NCBI GenBank assembly: GCA_002772325.1
Contig: PCSL01000118.1
Coordinates: 1 to 5,565, forward strand
Source: Chloroflexi bacterium CG23_combo_of_CG06-09_8_20_14_all_45_10
GTDB taxonomy: Bacteria > Chloroflexota > Dehalococcoidia > GIF9 > AB-539-J10
Direction of reading: 5' to 3'
Length of the DNA stretch: 5,565 bases
Part shown: positions 1-5,565 of the stretch, piece by piece
How the letters are laid out: the number at the start of each line of letters is the position of its first letter
How positions within the stretch are numbered: the first letter of the stretch is position 1
Notes under the pieces: generated by a model
The model's database searches: none
What the model was told of the DNA's origin: nothing
Seen by the model: only the letters and a program-made list of their open reading frames with translations
Program-made: the position numbers and the translations under genes

Positions 1-6
1 TGATTT

Positions 7-62
7 TTGATATTTGTGAGGATTTGTTTAGAGCTTAGAAATTAGAATTTAGGATTTAATTA
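7..62. repeat. Degenerate 7-base tandem repeat upstream of tsaD
   Basis: Read in steps of seven, the sequence gives TTAGAGC (28-34), TTAGAAA (35-41), TTAGAAT (42-48), TTAGGAT (49-55) and TTAATTA (56-62). Poorer copies in the same phase (TTGATAT at 7-13, TTGTGAG at 14-20) lie to the left. Four consecutive units share TTAG, so the period is real, although low complexity contributes. AT-rich intergenic repeats of this style occur in some uncultured bacterial genomes, by my recollection. Its function is unknown. It may begin before the window. Confidence 0.5.
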
Positions 63-68
63 AGGAAC

Positions 69-77
69 TGGTATAAG
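69..77 (+). promoter_or_regulatory. Possible extended -10 promoter for tsaD
   Basis: TGGTATAAG is a TGn-extended -10 element with five of six consensus bases. No good -35 box stands 17 bases upstream, where the 7-base repeat lies; an extended -10 can work without one. Transcription would begin near position 84, leaving a leader of only about five bases before the ATG at 89. The same bases hold AAGG (75-78), a weak ribosome-binding site 10 bases from the ATG that would serve only if transcription started farther upstream. Confidence 0.3.
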
Positions 78-88
78 GTCAGCAAAAC

Positions 89-1105
89 ATGAAAATCTTG
101 GGTATTGAAACCTCCTGTGATGAAACCGCCGCGGCAGTTGTTGAGGATGGTACCAGAATCGTTTCCAATATCGTAGCCTCACAAATAGATATTCATGCCC
201 GCTATGGAGGTATCGTCCCTGAAGTCGCCTCAAGACAGCATCTCCTCACTATCATTCCTGTGGTGAATAAAGCACTATCTGAAGCTAAGCTCGCTTGGCA
301 AGACATTGATGGCATCGCTGTGACTTTTGGACCAGGGCTAGCTGGCTCATTGCTAGTGGGAGTTAATGTAGCTAAGGCAATTGCCTTAGCTAGACGATTG
401 CCGATTACCGGGGTTAACCATCTTGAAGGACATATCTATGCCAATTGGCTGGCCTCACCCTTTCCCTCTCCAGCAAGTGGAGAGGGCAGGGTGAGGTTCC
501 CCTGCCTTTGCCTCATCATTTCCGGAGGACATAGCGATTTGGTATTGATGAAGGGGCATGGACAATTTGAGAAACTGGGGCGAACTCGTGATGATGCCTC
601 CGGTGAAGCTTTCGACAAGGCAGCCCGAATCTTGGGATTAGGTTACCCCGGGGGGCCAGCTATTGAGCAGGCAGCCAAATCTGGAACGCCTTGCTTCTCT
701 CTTCCCCGAGCTTGGCTCGGGAACAGCCATGACTTCAGCTTTAGCGGCTTGAAAACAGCTTTATGGCATCTGGCTCAAAAAGAAGAAATTCTGGCTAACC
801 CCTCTAAAGTGGCTGACGCGGCAGCAAGCTTCCAATGCGCTGTGGTAGACGTTCTAGTCACCAAAACCATCGAAGCAGCAAAAGAATTAGGAGTGAAGCA
901 AATTTTGCTTAGCGGCGGTGTGGCAGCTAATAAGCTGTTAACCGAGTGTTTCCTCAGCTCTTCGCCAATCCCTGTCCTCGTTCCTCCTCCTCATCTATGT
1001 ACTGATAACGCCGCCATGATAGCTGCTTGCGGCTATTATCATTTCCAGGCTGGCAAAATAAGCAGCTACGACCTGGATGTAGTGCCCAGCCTCAGCCTTG
1101 GTTAA
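89..1105 (+). CDS. tsaD: tRNA N6-adenosine threonylcarbamoyltransferase TsaD
   Basis: TsaD transfers the threonylcarbamoyl group from threonylcarbamoyl-adenylate to A37 of ANN-decoding tRNAs, making t6A in the cytoplasm together with TsaB and TsaE; TsaC makes the adenylate. The 338-residue product is full length for the family. It opens with [14 protein letters not shown] (residues 5-18). It carries the metal-binding HLEGH (His111, His115), SGGHS (145-149), [12 protein letters not shown] (172-183), DFSFSGLKT (215-223), SGGVAAN (275-281) and CTDNAAMIA with the third metal ligand Asp306. The ATG at 89 gives the family N-terminus directly, so the start is firm although the ribosome-binding site is weak. 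The odd feature is residues 122-136, encoded by a palindromic repeat. They lengthen the loop between HLEGH and SGGH by about nine residues compared with E. coli TsaD as I recall it. All catalytic motifs remain intact, so the enzyme is probably active. The stop overlaps that of the convergent gene by four bases. Confidence 0.97.
   Translation: MKILGIETSCDETAAAVVEDGTRIVSNIVASQIDIHARYGGIVPEVASRQHLLTIIPVVNKALSEAKLAWQDIDGIAVTFGPGLAGSLLVGVNVAKAIALARRLPITGVNHLEGHIYANWLASPFPSPASGEGRVRFPCLCLIISGGHSDLVLMKGHGQFEKLGRTRDDASGEAFDKAARILGLGYPGGPAIEQAAKSGTPCFSLPRAWLGNSHDFSFSGLKTALWHLAQKEEILANPSKVADAAASFQCAVVDVLVTKTIEAAKELGVKQILLSGGVAANKLLTECFLSSSPIPVLVPPPHLCTDNAAMIAACGYYHFQAGKISSYDLDVVPSLSLG
453..496. repeat. 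44-base palindromic element inserted in frame in tsaD
   Basis: This is a near-perfect inverted repeat. Bases 453-461 (CCTCACCCT) pair with 488-496 (AGGGTGAGG). A small internal loop follows (462-463 against 487), then 464-472 (CCCTCTCCA) pair with 478-486 (TGGAGAGGG) around the loop GCAAG. That makes 18 base pairs, mostly G-C, unlike the surrounding coding sequence. It encodes [14 protein letters not shown] within TsaD; the opposite strand reads [19 protein letters not shown]...CCCTCTCC palindromes are, from memory, abundant dispersed repeats in many bacterial genomes and often turn up as spurious peptides of this kind. Only one copy lies in this window, so its repeat status here is inferred. 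Confidence 0.75.
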
Positions 1106-2424
1106 CTAAGCAAAGGACATTCACTGCACTTCCCCTCCCGACAATGGTTTCTAAAGATATGAATCAAGCCTTGCTGCTGGCAGGCAGTAAAATCAGCCGT
1201 GTCCTCAAGGAAAAGTTGCCTTGCCATGTGACATGTTAGCTCATTTTCAGCTAGTTTAGGATAGTGAAGGTAAAGTTCAATAGCCTTTTCCTTTAGCCCC
1301 GCTTCGTTAGCTATTTCTCCCCAGGAAAAGGCAAACGGCAATATGACGTTAATGATAATTTCGGCTGCCTTGCCATGTCCTAAAAGAGCTGATTTCCTTG
1401 TTTTCGCTCCAATATCAAAATCAAAGTGGTCTTGCCAGTAGCCACTTCCAAACACAATCAAGCTATCCTCAAACCAGCGATACCCCGCTATCAGAGGTGC
1501 TGCCTCCACTAGCTGTAATATTCCCCTCAGCAGCCCTGTTTCATGATAGCGCTGAAGGAGGTAGCTTTGAGCTACAATGCGTCGCACAGGTGAATTATTA
1601 GGGTATATGCGCCAGAGGTTCCAATTATTTTCACTCATGGTTTTAGCTTTCTTGGCAATCAATTGCCATATTTGCTCCAATTCCTGAACTTCTCTTTCCT
1701 TTAGAAGCCCCCCGTGCAGCCGCTGAGAAGGTAATAGACCAGCTGTGCCTAATAACCAGACTTGTTTCAGAACTAAACTTCCTCTTAGCTCCATCCCCTC
1801 TATAAAACTGAGGGGTACTCTATGAGCAAGCTCCTCGAAGGGTTTCATGTTTTTAGAATAACCTAAAGCTCTCATCATGCCTTGGAAAAGCACCTGCCCT
1901 GCCTCTTCCTGTTGGCAGACTGCTCGAAAAAAAGATGCCTTTTGCCTAAACCTCTCTTCTCCAGCAATACTTAATAGGTCCGTCAGTGGTTGCCCATCCC
2001 TACGCTTCGTGAGCTGAAAGCAGGGAAGCCGGTAATGAGGTATCAAATAGGCTTGATACCATAATTCATATGGTAAACATACCACTGGAACTTGTTTGCC
2101 ATTTTGCGCCACGGTAATTGAGTTACCATCATGCTCCGTTACTACATGAAGAATCACATTATTATATTTAGAATCAAAATGATGACTATGGTTATACCAA
2201 TCACTGGACTTAACATGAACTTCTATATCCCCCTTCACTAAATTAGATTCATCAATAGCGATAACTGCATCCCGAAAATCGGGGCCACTATCACCATTAA
2301 CTCTGCCAGGATAGATTAGCTTGATTCGCTCACCCCCTTCGGTGATCAACTCCCTTCCTAGCAGTTGTTGCCACTTTAAGGCTGTTAACTTTTCAGAAAT
2401 TTTTATCCGCTTACGTGTAAACAT
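1102..2424 (-). CDS. DUF2851 family protein, function unknown
   Basis: The 440-residue product matches the DUF2851 family as I remember it, through [13 protein letters not shown] (residues 38-50), [19 protein letters not shown] (64-82) and YNNVILHVV (87-95). No biochemical role is established that I know of. Pro48-Asp49, followed 19 residues later by Glu68-x-His70-x-Lys72, recalls the PD-(D/E)XK nuclease core. The C-terminus ends in a Cys428-x4-Cys433-x2-Cys436-Pro cluster, with Cys415 nearby, which could bind zinc or iron-sulfur. These readings are inference. No signal peptide or membrane segment is seen, so it is probably cytoplasmic. The ATG at 2424 is the only reasonable start, because an in-frame stop lies 12 bases upstream; its ribosome-binding site is unusually distant. 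The gene lies 82 bases downstream of the regulator gene on the same strand, probably in one transcript. Its TAA stop overlaps the tsaD stop. Confidence 0.85.
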   Translation of the reverse strand: MFTRKRIKISEKLTALKWQQLLGRELITEGGERIKLIYPGRVNGDSGPDFRDAVIAIDESNLVKGDIEVHVKSSDWYNHSHHFDSKYNNVILHVVTEHDGNSITVAQNGKQVPVVCLPYELWYQAYLIPHYRLPCFQLTKRRDGQPLTDLLSIAGEERFRQKASFFRAVCQQEEAGQVLFQGMMRALGYSKNMKPFEELAHRVPLSFIEGMELRGSLVLKQVWLLGTAGLLPSQRLHGGLLKEREVQELEQIWQLIAKKAKTMSENNWNLWRIYPNNSPVRRIVAQSYLLQRYHETGLLRGILQLVEAAPLIAGYRWFEDSLIVFGSGYWQDHFDFDIGAKTRKSALLGHGKAAEIIINVILPFAFSWGEIANEAGLKEKAIELYLHYPKLAENELTCHMARQLFLEDTADFTACQQQGLIHIFRNHCREGKCSECPLLS

Positions 2425-2437
2425 GGCAAAAAATTAA

Positions 2438-2442
2438 CTCCT
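2438..2442 (-). promoter_or_regulatory. Distant ribosome-binding site for the DUF2851 gene
   Basis: On the minus strand this reads AGGAG, 13 bases before the ATG (2422-2424), beyond the usual 5-10. A stop codon (2434-2436) between the two excludes an earlier in-frame start. The spacing suggests modest translation of this gene, or a start codon slightly inside the called one. Confidence 0.45.
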
Positions 2443-2506
2443 ACTTGCCCTTTATCAATCCCATAAACCTCAAGGCATCTTCATACAAAAACAACAGCAA
2501 CCCACT

Positions 2507-2740
2507 TTAATGCTCATCATGCTTTTCCTTAGCTTTATAGTCAAAGCCGCTACGCTCAGCAATAATATTAAGCAAGGTGGCTGAAGTTCCCCGAGGTTGG
2601 TACATCCCTATCTCCCATTCACTAATCGTTTGCTGTCGCGTGCCTAATTCCTCAGCTAGCTTTGTTTGAGTTAGCCCCAAATGCTGCCTCAATGCCCGAA
2701 CGCGCTTTCTATCCCATTGCCTTCTTTTCCGCTGCCTCAT
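2507..2740 (-). CDS. Small XRE-family helix-turn-helix regulator
   Basis: A 77-residue DNA-binding protein of the XRE/Cro-CI class. A basic start (MRQRKRRQWDRKR) precedes the helix-turn-helix: the first helix is around TQTKLAEEL (24-32), a turn at GT, and the recognition helix RQQTISEWE (35-43). It continues with MYQPRGTSATLLNIIAERSGF (46-66) and a charged tail rich in His, Asp, Glu and Lys. There is no ligand or dimerisation domain beyond this. I chose the ATG at 2738-2740 over the GTG at 2756-2758, which would add six residues (MYNLIL). The GTG lies just upstream of a good -10 box and so would not be in the transcript. Neither start has a ribosome-binding site. The gene faces away from groES and precedes the DUF2851 gene, so it may control itself and that gene. 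Its target and signal are unknown. An antitoxin-like role is possible but unsupported. Confidence 0.85.
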   Translation of the reverse strand: MRQRKRRQWDRKRVRALRQHLGLTQTKLAEELGTRQQTISEWEIGMYQPRGTSATLLNIIAERSGFDYKAKEKHDEH

Positions 2741-2749
2741 TAAAATTAA

Positions 2750-2778
2750 ATTATACACGGTTTAGTGTAGAAAAACAA
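2750..2778 (-). promoter_or_regulatory. Promoter of the XRE regulator gene
   Basis: On the minus strand a perfect -10 box TATAAT (2750-2755) lies 17 bases downstream of TTGTTT (2773-2778), which matches the first three bases of the -35 consensus. Transcription would start near 2743, only 0-3 bases before the ATG at 2740, predicting a leaderless transcript. This agrees with the lack of a ribosome-binding site. Confidence 0.6.
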
Positions 2779-2792
2779 GGGCAGATTCTGTA

Positions 2793-2812
2793 AAAATTTG
2801 GGGGAAAATTTG
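2793..2812. repeat. Direct repeat AAAATTTG in the divergent control region
   Basis: Two exact copies of AAAATTTG (2793-2800 and 2805-2812) are separated by GGGG, giving a 12-base period. A related AAATTTTTG follows at 2822-2830. The pair sits between the divergent promoters. It could be an operator for the adjacent XRE regulator, or an A/T-rich upstream element boosting the groES promoter, since it would fall at about -53 to -34. Confidence 0.4.
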
Positions 2813-2839
2813 TTGCACTTTAAATTTTTGTGTTATAAT
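2810..2839 (+). promoter_or_regulatory. Promoter of groES-groEL
   Basis: TGTTATAAT (2831-2839) is a TGn-extended -10 with a perfect TATAAT at 2834-2839. The -35 is ambiguous: TTGTTG (2810-2815, 18-base spacer) or TTGCAC (2813-2818, 15-base spacer), each matching three bases of the consensus. The predicted start, near 2846, falls in the left arm of the CIRCE operator, as expected for HrcA repression of a housekeeping sigma-factor promoter. The leader would be about 47 bases. Confidence 0.75.
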
Positions 2840-2841
2840 AA

Positions 2842-2868
2842 TTAGCAGTCTTAGCATTAGAGTGCTAA
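2842..2868. promoter_or_regulatory. CIRCE operator (HrcA binding site)
   Basis: TTAGCAGTC (2842-2850), nine bases, then GAGTGCTAA (2860-2868). The CIRCE consensus is TTAGCACTC-N9-GAGTGCTAA; the right arm is perfect and the left differs at one base (G for C at 2848). HrcA binds this inverted repeat and represses chaperonin genes until heat stress. The nine-base spacer begins TTAGCA, repeating the left half-arm. hrcA itself is not in the window. Confidence 0.93.
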
Positions 2869-2892
2869 AATAGTTATTAAAAAGGAGGTAGT

Positions 2893-3186
2893 ATGGCAGC
2901 AAAGATTGAACCTTTGGGAGATAGAGTGGTAATCAAACCTCTTCCTAAAGAAGAAGTAAGCAAAGGGGGGATTGTCTTGCCCGACACAGCTAAGGAGAAA
3001 CCTCAGGAGGGTGAAATCATTGCCGTGGGTCCAGGCAAGTTATCCGAAGACGGCAAACGAATAGCCATGGAGGTAAAAGTAGGAGATAAGGTGATTTATT
3101 CCAAATACGCTGGCACTGAATTTAAGCTAGATGATGAAGAAGTGATTATCCTGCGTGAAAGCGATATTCTAGCTAAGAGAAGTTAA
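2893..3186 (+). CDS. groES: Co-chaperonin GroES (Hsp10)
   Basis: GroES forms a seven-membered lid that caps GroEL and closes the folding chamber in the cytoplasm. The 97-residue product is the normal length. It begins [13 protein letters not shown] (residues 5-17) and has the mobile loop around [12 protein letters not shown] (19-30), whose Ile27-Val28-Leu29 contacts the GroEL apical domain. The conserved GEIIAVGPG follows near residue 40, and [14 protein letters not shown] and the C-terminal [11 protein letters not shown] complete the fold. A strong ribosome-binding site AAAGGAGGT (2881-2889) lies just before the ATG. groEL begins 26 bases downstream with its own site, so the two are co-transcribed from the CIRCE-controlled promoter. 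Nothing in the sequence suggests a defect. Confidence 0.98.
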   Translation: MAAKIEPLGDRVVIKPLPKEEVSKGGIVLPDTAKEKPQEGEIIAVGPGKLSEDGKRIAMEVKVGDKVIYSKYAGTEFKLDDEEVIILRESDILAKRS

Positions 3187-3212
3187 TAAAAATATAGAAA
3201 GGAGGAAAACAA

Positions 3213-4826
3213 ATGGCAAAGCAATTACTTTTTGCTGAGGAAGCAAGAAAATCATTAAAAATGGGTATAGATACTTTAACCCAGGCAGTCAGGGTGACTC
3301 TGGGACCACGTGGGCGCCCGGTGGCACTGGACAAGAAATGGGGGGCTCCCACTGTCATAAATGATGGTGTATCCATTGCCAAGGAAATAGAGCTGCCCGA
3401 TCCCTTTGAGAACATGGGAGCTCAATTAGTGAAGGAGGCAGCAACAAAAACTAATGACCAATGTGGTGATGGCACAAGCACATCCATTATCCTGGCTCAA
3501 AGTATTGTTAGCGAAGGCTTTAAGAATATCGCTGCTGGTGCTGACTCACAGGCTTTGAAGCGTGGCATTGAGAAGGGGGTGGAGGTCATAGTTGCTGAAC
3601 TGAAGAAAATGTCCATTCCTGTAGCTGGTAAAGAACAAGTAGCCCAAGTAGCTGCTCTATCAGCAGTTGATCAGGAAATTGGGAATTTGGTTGCTGACGT
3701 CATGGAAAAGGTAGGCAAAGACGGCGTTATCACTGTTGAAGAGGGCAAAGGGCTGAAGTTTGAAACTGAGTATGTCGAGGGCATGAAATTCGATCGCGGC
3801 TACATCAGCCCTTATTTCATCACTAACGTCGAACAGATGAGAGTAGAGCTGGAAGACCCCTATATCCTTATCACTGATAAGAAAATTTCCGCCATGAACG
3901 ATATCCTGCCTACCTTGGAAAAAATCATCCAGACTTCTAAGAATATTGTGATTATTGCCGAAGATGTGGAGGGTGAACCTTTAGCCACCTTAGTGGTCAA
4001 TAAACTAAGGGGCACTTTATCCCCCCTGGCAATAAAAGCTCCCGGCTTTGGTGATCGTAGGAAGGCAATGCTTCAGGATATAGCTGTTCTCACCGGGGGC
4101 AAGGTCATATCTGAGGAGATCGGTAGAAAACTGGATTCGGTGACCATAGAGGACTTGGGGCGAGCTAGGAAAGTGGTTGCAGATAAAGATAATACCACCA
4201 TAGTTGAAGGGAAAGGCTCAAGTGAGGCCATTGAGGCTCGAATCAAGCAAATCAGATCTGAGATCGAAATCAGTACCTCTGACTATGATAAGGAAAAATT
4301 ACAGGAGAGGTTAGCCAAATTGGCTGGCGGCGTGGCAGTAATTAAGGTTGGTGCCGGTACTGAAGTAGAGCTAAAAGAGAAAAAGCATCGTGTAGAAGAT
4401 GCCTTATCAGCTACGAGAGCTGCTGTAGAGGAAGGCATTTTGCCCGGCGGTGGCATTGCCCTGCTCAACTCGATACCAACCTTAGATAAGCTTGATCTCA
4501 AGGGCGATGAAGCCACAGGAGTGGCTATATTAAGAAGAGCTTTGGAAGAGCCTACCCGCTGTATCGCCACTAATAGTGGCAGAGAGGCCTCAGTAGTAGT
4601 AAATAAGGTAAAAGAGAGCCCGCCTGGCATAGGCTATGATGCACTTAAAGATGAATTAGATGTCAATATGGTGGAAAGGGGCATTGTGGATCCCCTCAAA
4701 GTTACTAGATCCGCTTTGCAGAACGCTATTAGCATTGCTAATATGATCTTGACCACTGAATCCTTAGTAACTGATATCCCTGAGAAGGAAAAGGCAATGC
4801 CAGGTTACCCACCGCCGGAATACTAA
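3213..4826 (+). CDS. groEL: Chaperonin GroEL (Hsp60)
   Basis: GroEL is the 14-subunit ATP-driven chamber in which cytoplasmic proteins fold under the GroES lid. The 537-residue product keeps the ATP-site residues: TLGPRGRP (29-36), Asp51, GDGTST with Asp86 (85-90), and catalytic Asp396 in [16 protein letters not shown] follows for nucleotide binding. The apical region includes YISPYFITN and [12 protein letters not shown]. The ribosome-binding site AAAGGAGG (3198-3205) lies seven bases before the ATG. Two departures stand out. The phosphate-loop region reads [11 protein letters not shown] where NDVAGDGTTTA is usual. The protein also lacks the Gly-Gly-Met repeats of most bacterial GroELs and ends [14 protein letters not shown]. 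The body resembles Dehalococcoidia GroEL from memory, for example in [13 protein letters not shown]. It is co-transcribed with groES and ended by the palindrome at 4833-4858. Confidence 0.98.
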   Translation: MAKQLLFAEEARKSLKMGIDTLTQAVRVTLGPRGRPVALDKKWGAPTVINDGVSIAKEIELPDPFENMGAQLVKEAATKTNDQCGDGTSTSIILAQSIVSEGFKNIAAGADSQALKRGIEKGVEVIVAELKKMSIPVAGKEQVAQVAALSAVDQEIGNLVADVMEKVGKDGVITVEEGKGLKFETEYVEGMKFDRGYISPYFITNVEQMRVELEDPYILITDKKISAMNDILPTLEKIIQTSKNIVIIAEDVEGEPLATLVVNKLRGTLSPLAIKAPGFGDRRKAMLQDIAVLTGGKVISEEIGRKLDSVTIEDLGRARKVVADKDNTTIVEGKGSSEAIEARIKQIRSEIEISTSDYDKEKLQERLAKLAGGVAVIKVGAGTEVELKEKKHRVEDALSATRAAVEEGILPGGGIALLNSIPTLDKLDLKGDEATGVAILRRALEEPTRCIATNSGREASVVVNKVKESPPGIGYDALKDELDVNMVERGIVDPLKVTRSALQNAISIANMILTTESLVTDIPEKEKAMPGYPPPEY

Positions 4827-4832
4827 AGGAAA

Positions 4833-4858
4833 AAAGGGGCGATAGCTATCGCCCCTTT
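4833..4858. terminator. Bidirectional terminator between groEL and the M16 gene
   Basis: A perfect 26-base palindrome: AAAGGGGCGATAG followed by its exact complement. As RNA it forms a stem of up to 11 base pairs around a tetraloop such as AGCU. Rightward it follows the groEL stop by six bases but ends in only TTTAT. Leftward it is followed by six Ts (4830-4835 on the minus strand), so it looks stronger for the M16 gene. That gene's stop codon (4857-4859) overlaps the palindrome edge. Confidence 0.85.
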
Positions 4859-5565
4859 ATAACTTAAGCAACTTGAGTAATGGCTCTTCCTTCTCGACAG
4901 GACCCACTACAGCTAAGTTAAGTTTCTCACCAATTAGAAGCTCCTGAGCGACCTGCTCCAAATCATCGATGGTGATAGCATCAATGATAGAAATGACCTC
5001 GTCTATATCAAGGATTTGCTGCCTTAATAACTCTTGGCTGCCTAGCCACAAAGCCACATTTTGACTATCCTCAAGCCGCAATTGTAGCCTTCCCTTCGAC
5101 AGTTCCTTAGCCCTGGTAAGCTCGCTTGGTGTAATTCCTTGTCTCAGTTTGGATATTTCCTCCATAACGGCCGCGATAGCAGCTTCTAGTTTCTTAGGGT
5201 CAACACCAGCATAGATAATAAACGATCCTGAATTTAAAAAATGCTCCACATAACTGTGAATATCATAGGCTAGCCCCTTTTTCTCCCGAATCTCGGTAAA
5301 TAGCCGACTGCTCATCCCGCCACCCAATACTGTGTTAAGTAAGTCGAGGGTAAAACGCTGCCGGTGGAGGTGAGAAAACCCATGAACAGCAAGGCAAAGG
5401 TGCGCCTGCTCCACATCCCTGGACTCAATACGCAGCCTGGGCTCCCTTTGCTTATCATTACTTACATAGCCAGTGGTTAGCTCGCCAGCAGACCATTTGC
5501 CAAACAGCGGCTCAATTTGAGCCACTGCTCGCTCCTGTTGTATATCCCCGGCAACGCTAACTACA
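4857..5565 (-). CDS. M16 family zinc peptidase, C-terminal part (partial)
   Basis: This is the C-terminal half of an M16 (pitrilysin-type, YmxG/PqqL-like) peptidase, about 235 residues. The reading frame stays open through the window edge: upstream of the GTG at 5523-5525 it reads VVSVAGDIQQERA, the usual strand at the end of the N-terminal M16 domain. The gene therefore continues past 5565 and the GTG is not its start. The typical C-terminal domain is visible: LGGGMSSRLF (about 5300-5328), then EIREKKGLAY, then YAGVDPKKL. The zinc-binding HxxEH motif belongs to the missing N-terminal part, so activity cannot be judged; some M16 proteins lack it. Family members cut peptides or small proteins, but the substrate cannot be assigned. 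It is convergent with groEL and shares the terminator at 4833-4858. Confidence 0.92.
   Translation of the reverse strand, partial: VVSVAGDIQQERAVAQIEPLFGKWSAGELTTGYVSNDKQREPRLRIESRDVEQAHLCLAVHGFSHLHRQRFTLDLLNTVLGGGMSSRLFTEIREKKGLAYDIHSYVEHFLNSGSFIIYAGVDPKKLEAAIAAVMEEISKLRQGITPSELTRAKELSKGRLQLRLEDSQNVALWLGSQELLRQQILDIDEVISIIDAITIDDLEQVAQELLIGEKLNLAVVGPVEKEEPLLKLLKL

Noticed and set aside
436..618. Open frame on the minus strand inside tsaD (60 residues)
   Set aside because: It is a shadow of tsaD, and its [11 protein letters not shown] stretch is just the opposite-strand reading of the palindrome.
702..723. Second hairpin in tsaD (CCCGAGC and GCTCGGG around TTG)
   Set aside because: It encodes residues at a place where the family has the same length (PRAWL before DFSFSGLKT), so there is no sign of insertion; the short stem may be chance.
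1027..1239. Plus-strand frame crossing the tsaD end
   Set aside because: It overlaps two well-supported genes, has no ribosome-binding site and no recognisable family.
1398..1601. Plus-strand frame inside the DUF2851 gene
   Set aside because: Antisense shadow of a well-supported gene, with no independent coding evidence.
2741..2758. GTG start giving an 83-residue XRE regulator
   Set aside because: It lies upstream of the predicted transcription start, has no ribosome-binding site, and adds residues encoded by the -10 region.
1102..2778. Calling the XRE-DUF2851 pair a toxin-antitoxin or defence system
   Set aside because: Gene order and a loose active-site resemblance are not enough, and no mobile-element or defence genes lie nearby; kept only as a hypothesis.
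3173..3415. Minus-strand frame over the groES-groEL junction
   Set aside because: Antisense to strongly conserved coding sequence; low-complexity product without known motifs.
4283..4630. Minus-strand frame inside groEL (115 residues)
   Set aside because: Antisense shadow rich in Ser, Ala and Pro, as expected from reading conserved groEL codons backwards.
5523..5525. GTG as the start of a short M16 protein
   Set aside because: The frame stays open to the window edge and reads conserved M16 residues upstream, so the gene is cut by the window.

Overview
The window reads as ordinary chromosomal DNA from a bacterium, most likely a Chloroflexota member of the Dehalococcoidia type. That placement is an inference. 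It rests on the GroEL sequence (for example [13 protein letters not shown] near the N-terminus), on a DUF2851 protein, and on the general look of TsaD; no database search was possible. Five genes plus one partial gene fill almost all of the sequence. No non-coding stretch exceeds about 150 bases, and I see no RNA gene, CRISPR array, transposase or phage gene.

Layout. Positions 1-88 are AT-rich and carry a degenerate 7-base tandem repeat and a possible promoter. tsaD (89-1105, +) encodes the t6A tRNA-modification enzyme, and a 44-base palindromic element sits in frame inside it. Convergent with tsaD, and sharing the four bases TTAA at the two stop codons, is a DUF2851-family gene (1102-2424, -). 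Upstream of that on the same strand is a small XRE-type helix-turn-helix regulator (2507-2740, -). A divergent control region (2741-2892) separates the regulator from groES-groEL (2893-4826, +). It holds promoters in both directions, a direct repeat and a CIRCE operator. A perfect 26-base palindrome ends the groE operon and also serves the convergent, partial M16 peptidase gene (4857 to beyond 5565, -).

How the parts fit. groES and groEL form a standard heat-shock operon under HrcA/CIRCE control. tsaD and the M16 peptidase are housekeeping genes. The regulator and the DUF2851 gene look like a two-gene transcription unit of unknown purpose. DUF2851 carries a PD...E-x-H-x-K pattern and a C-terminal cysteine cluster that loosely recall iron-sulfur nucleases of the PD-(D/E)XK class, which is a hypothesis only.

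The most notable points are the palindrome inserted in frame in an essential gene, the nuclease-like features of the DUF2851 protein next to its regulator, a regulator transcript that may be leaderless, and a GroEL that lacks the usual Gly-Gly-Met tail and ends in PGYPPPEY. I found no clear evidence for a wholly new multi-gene system.
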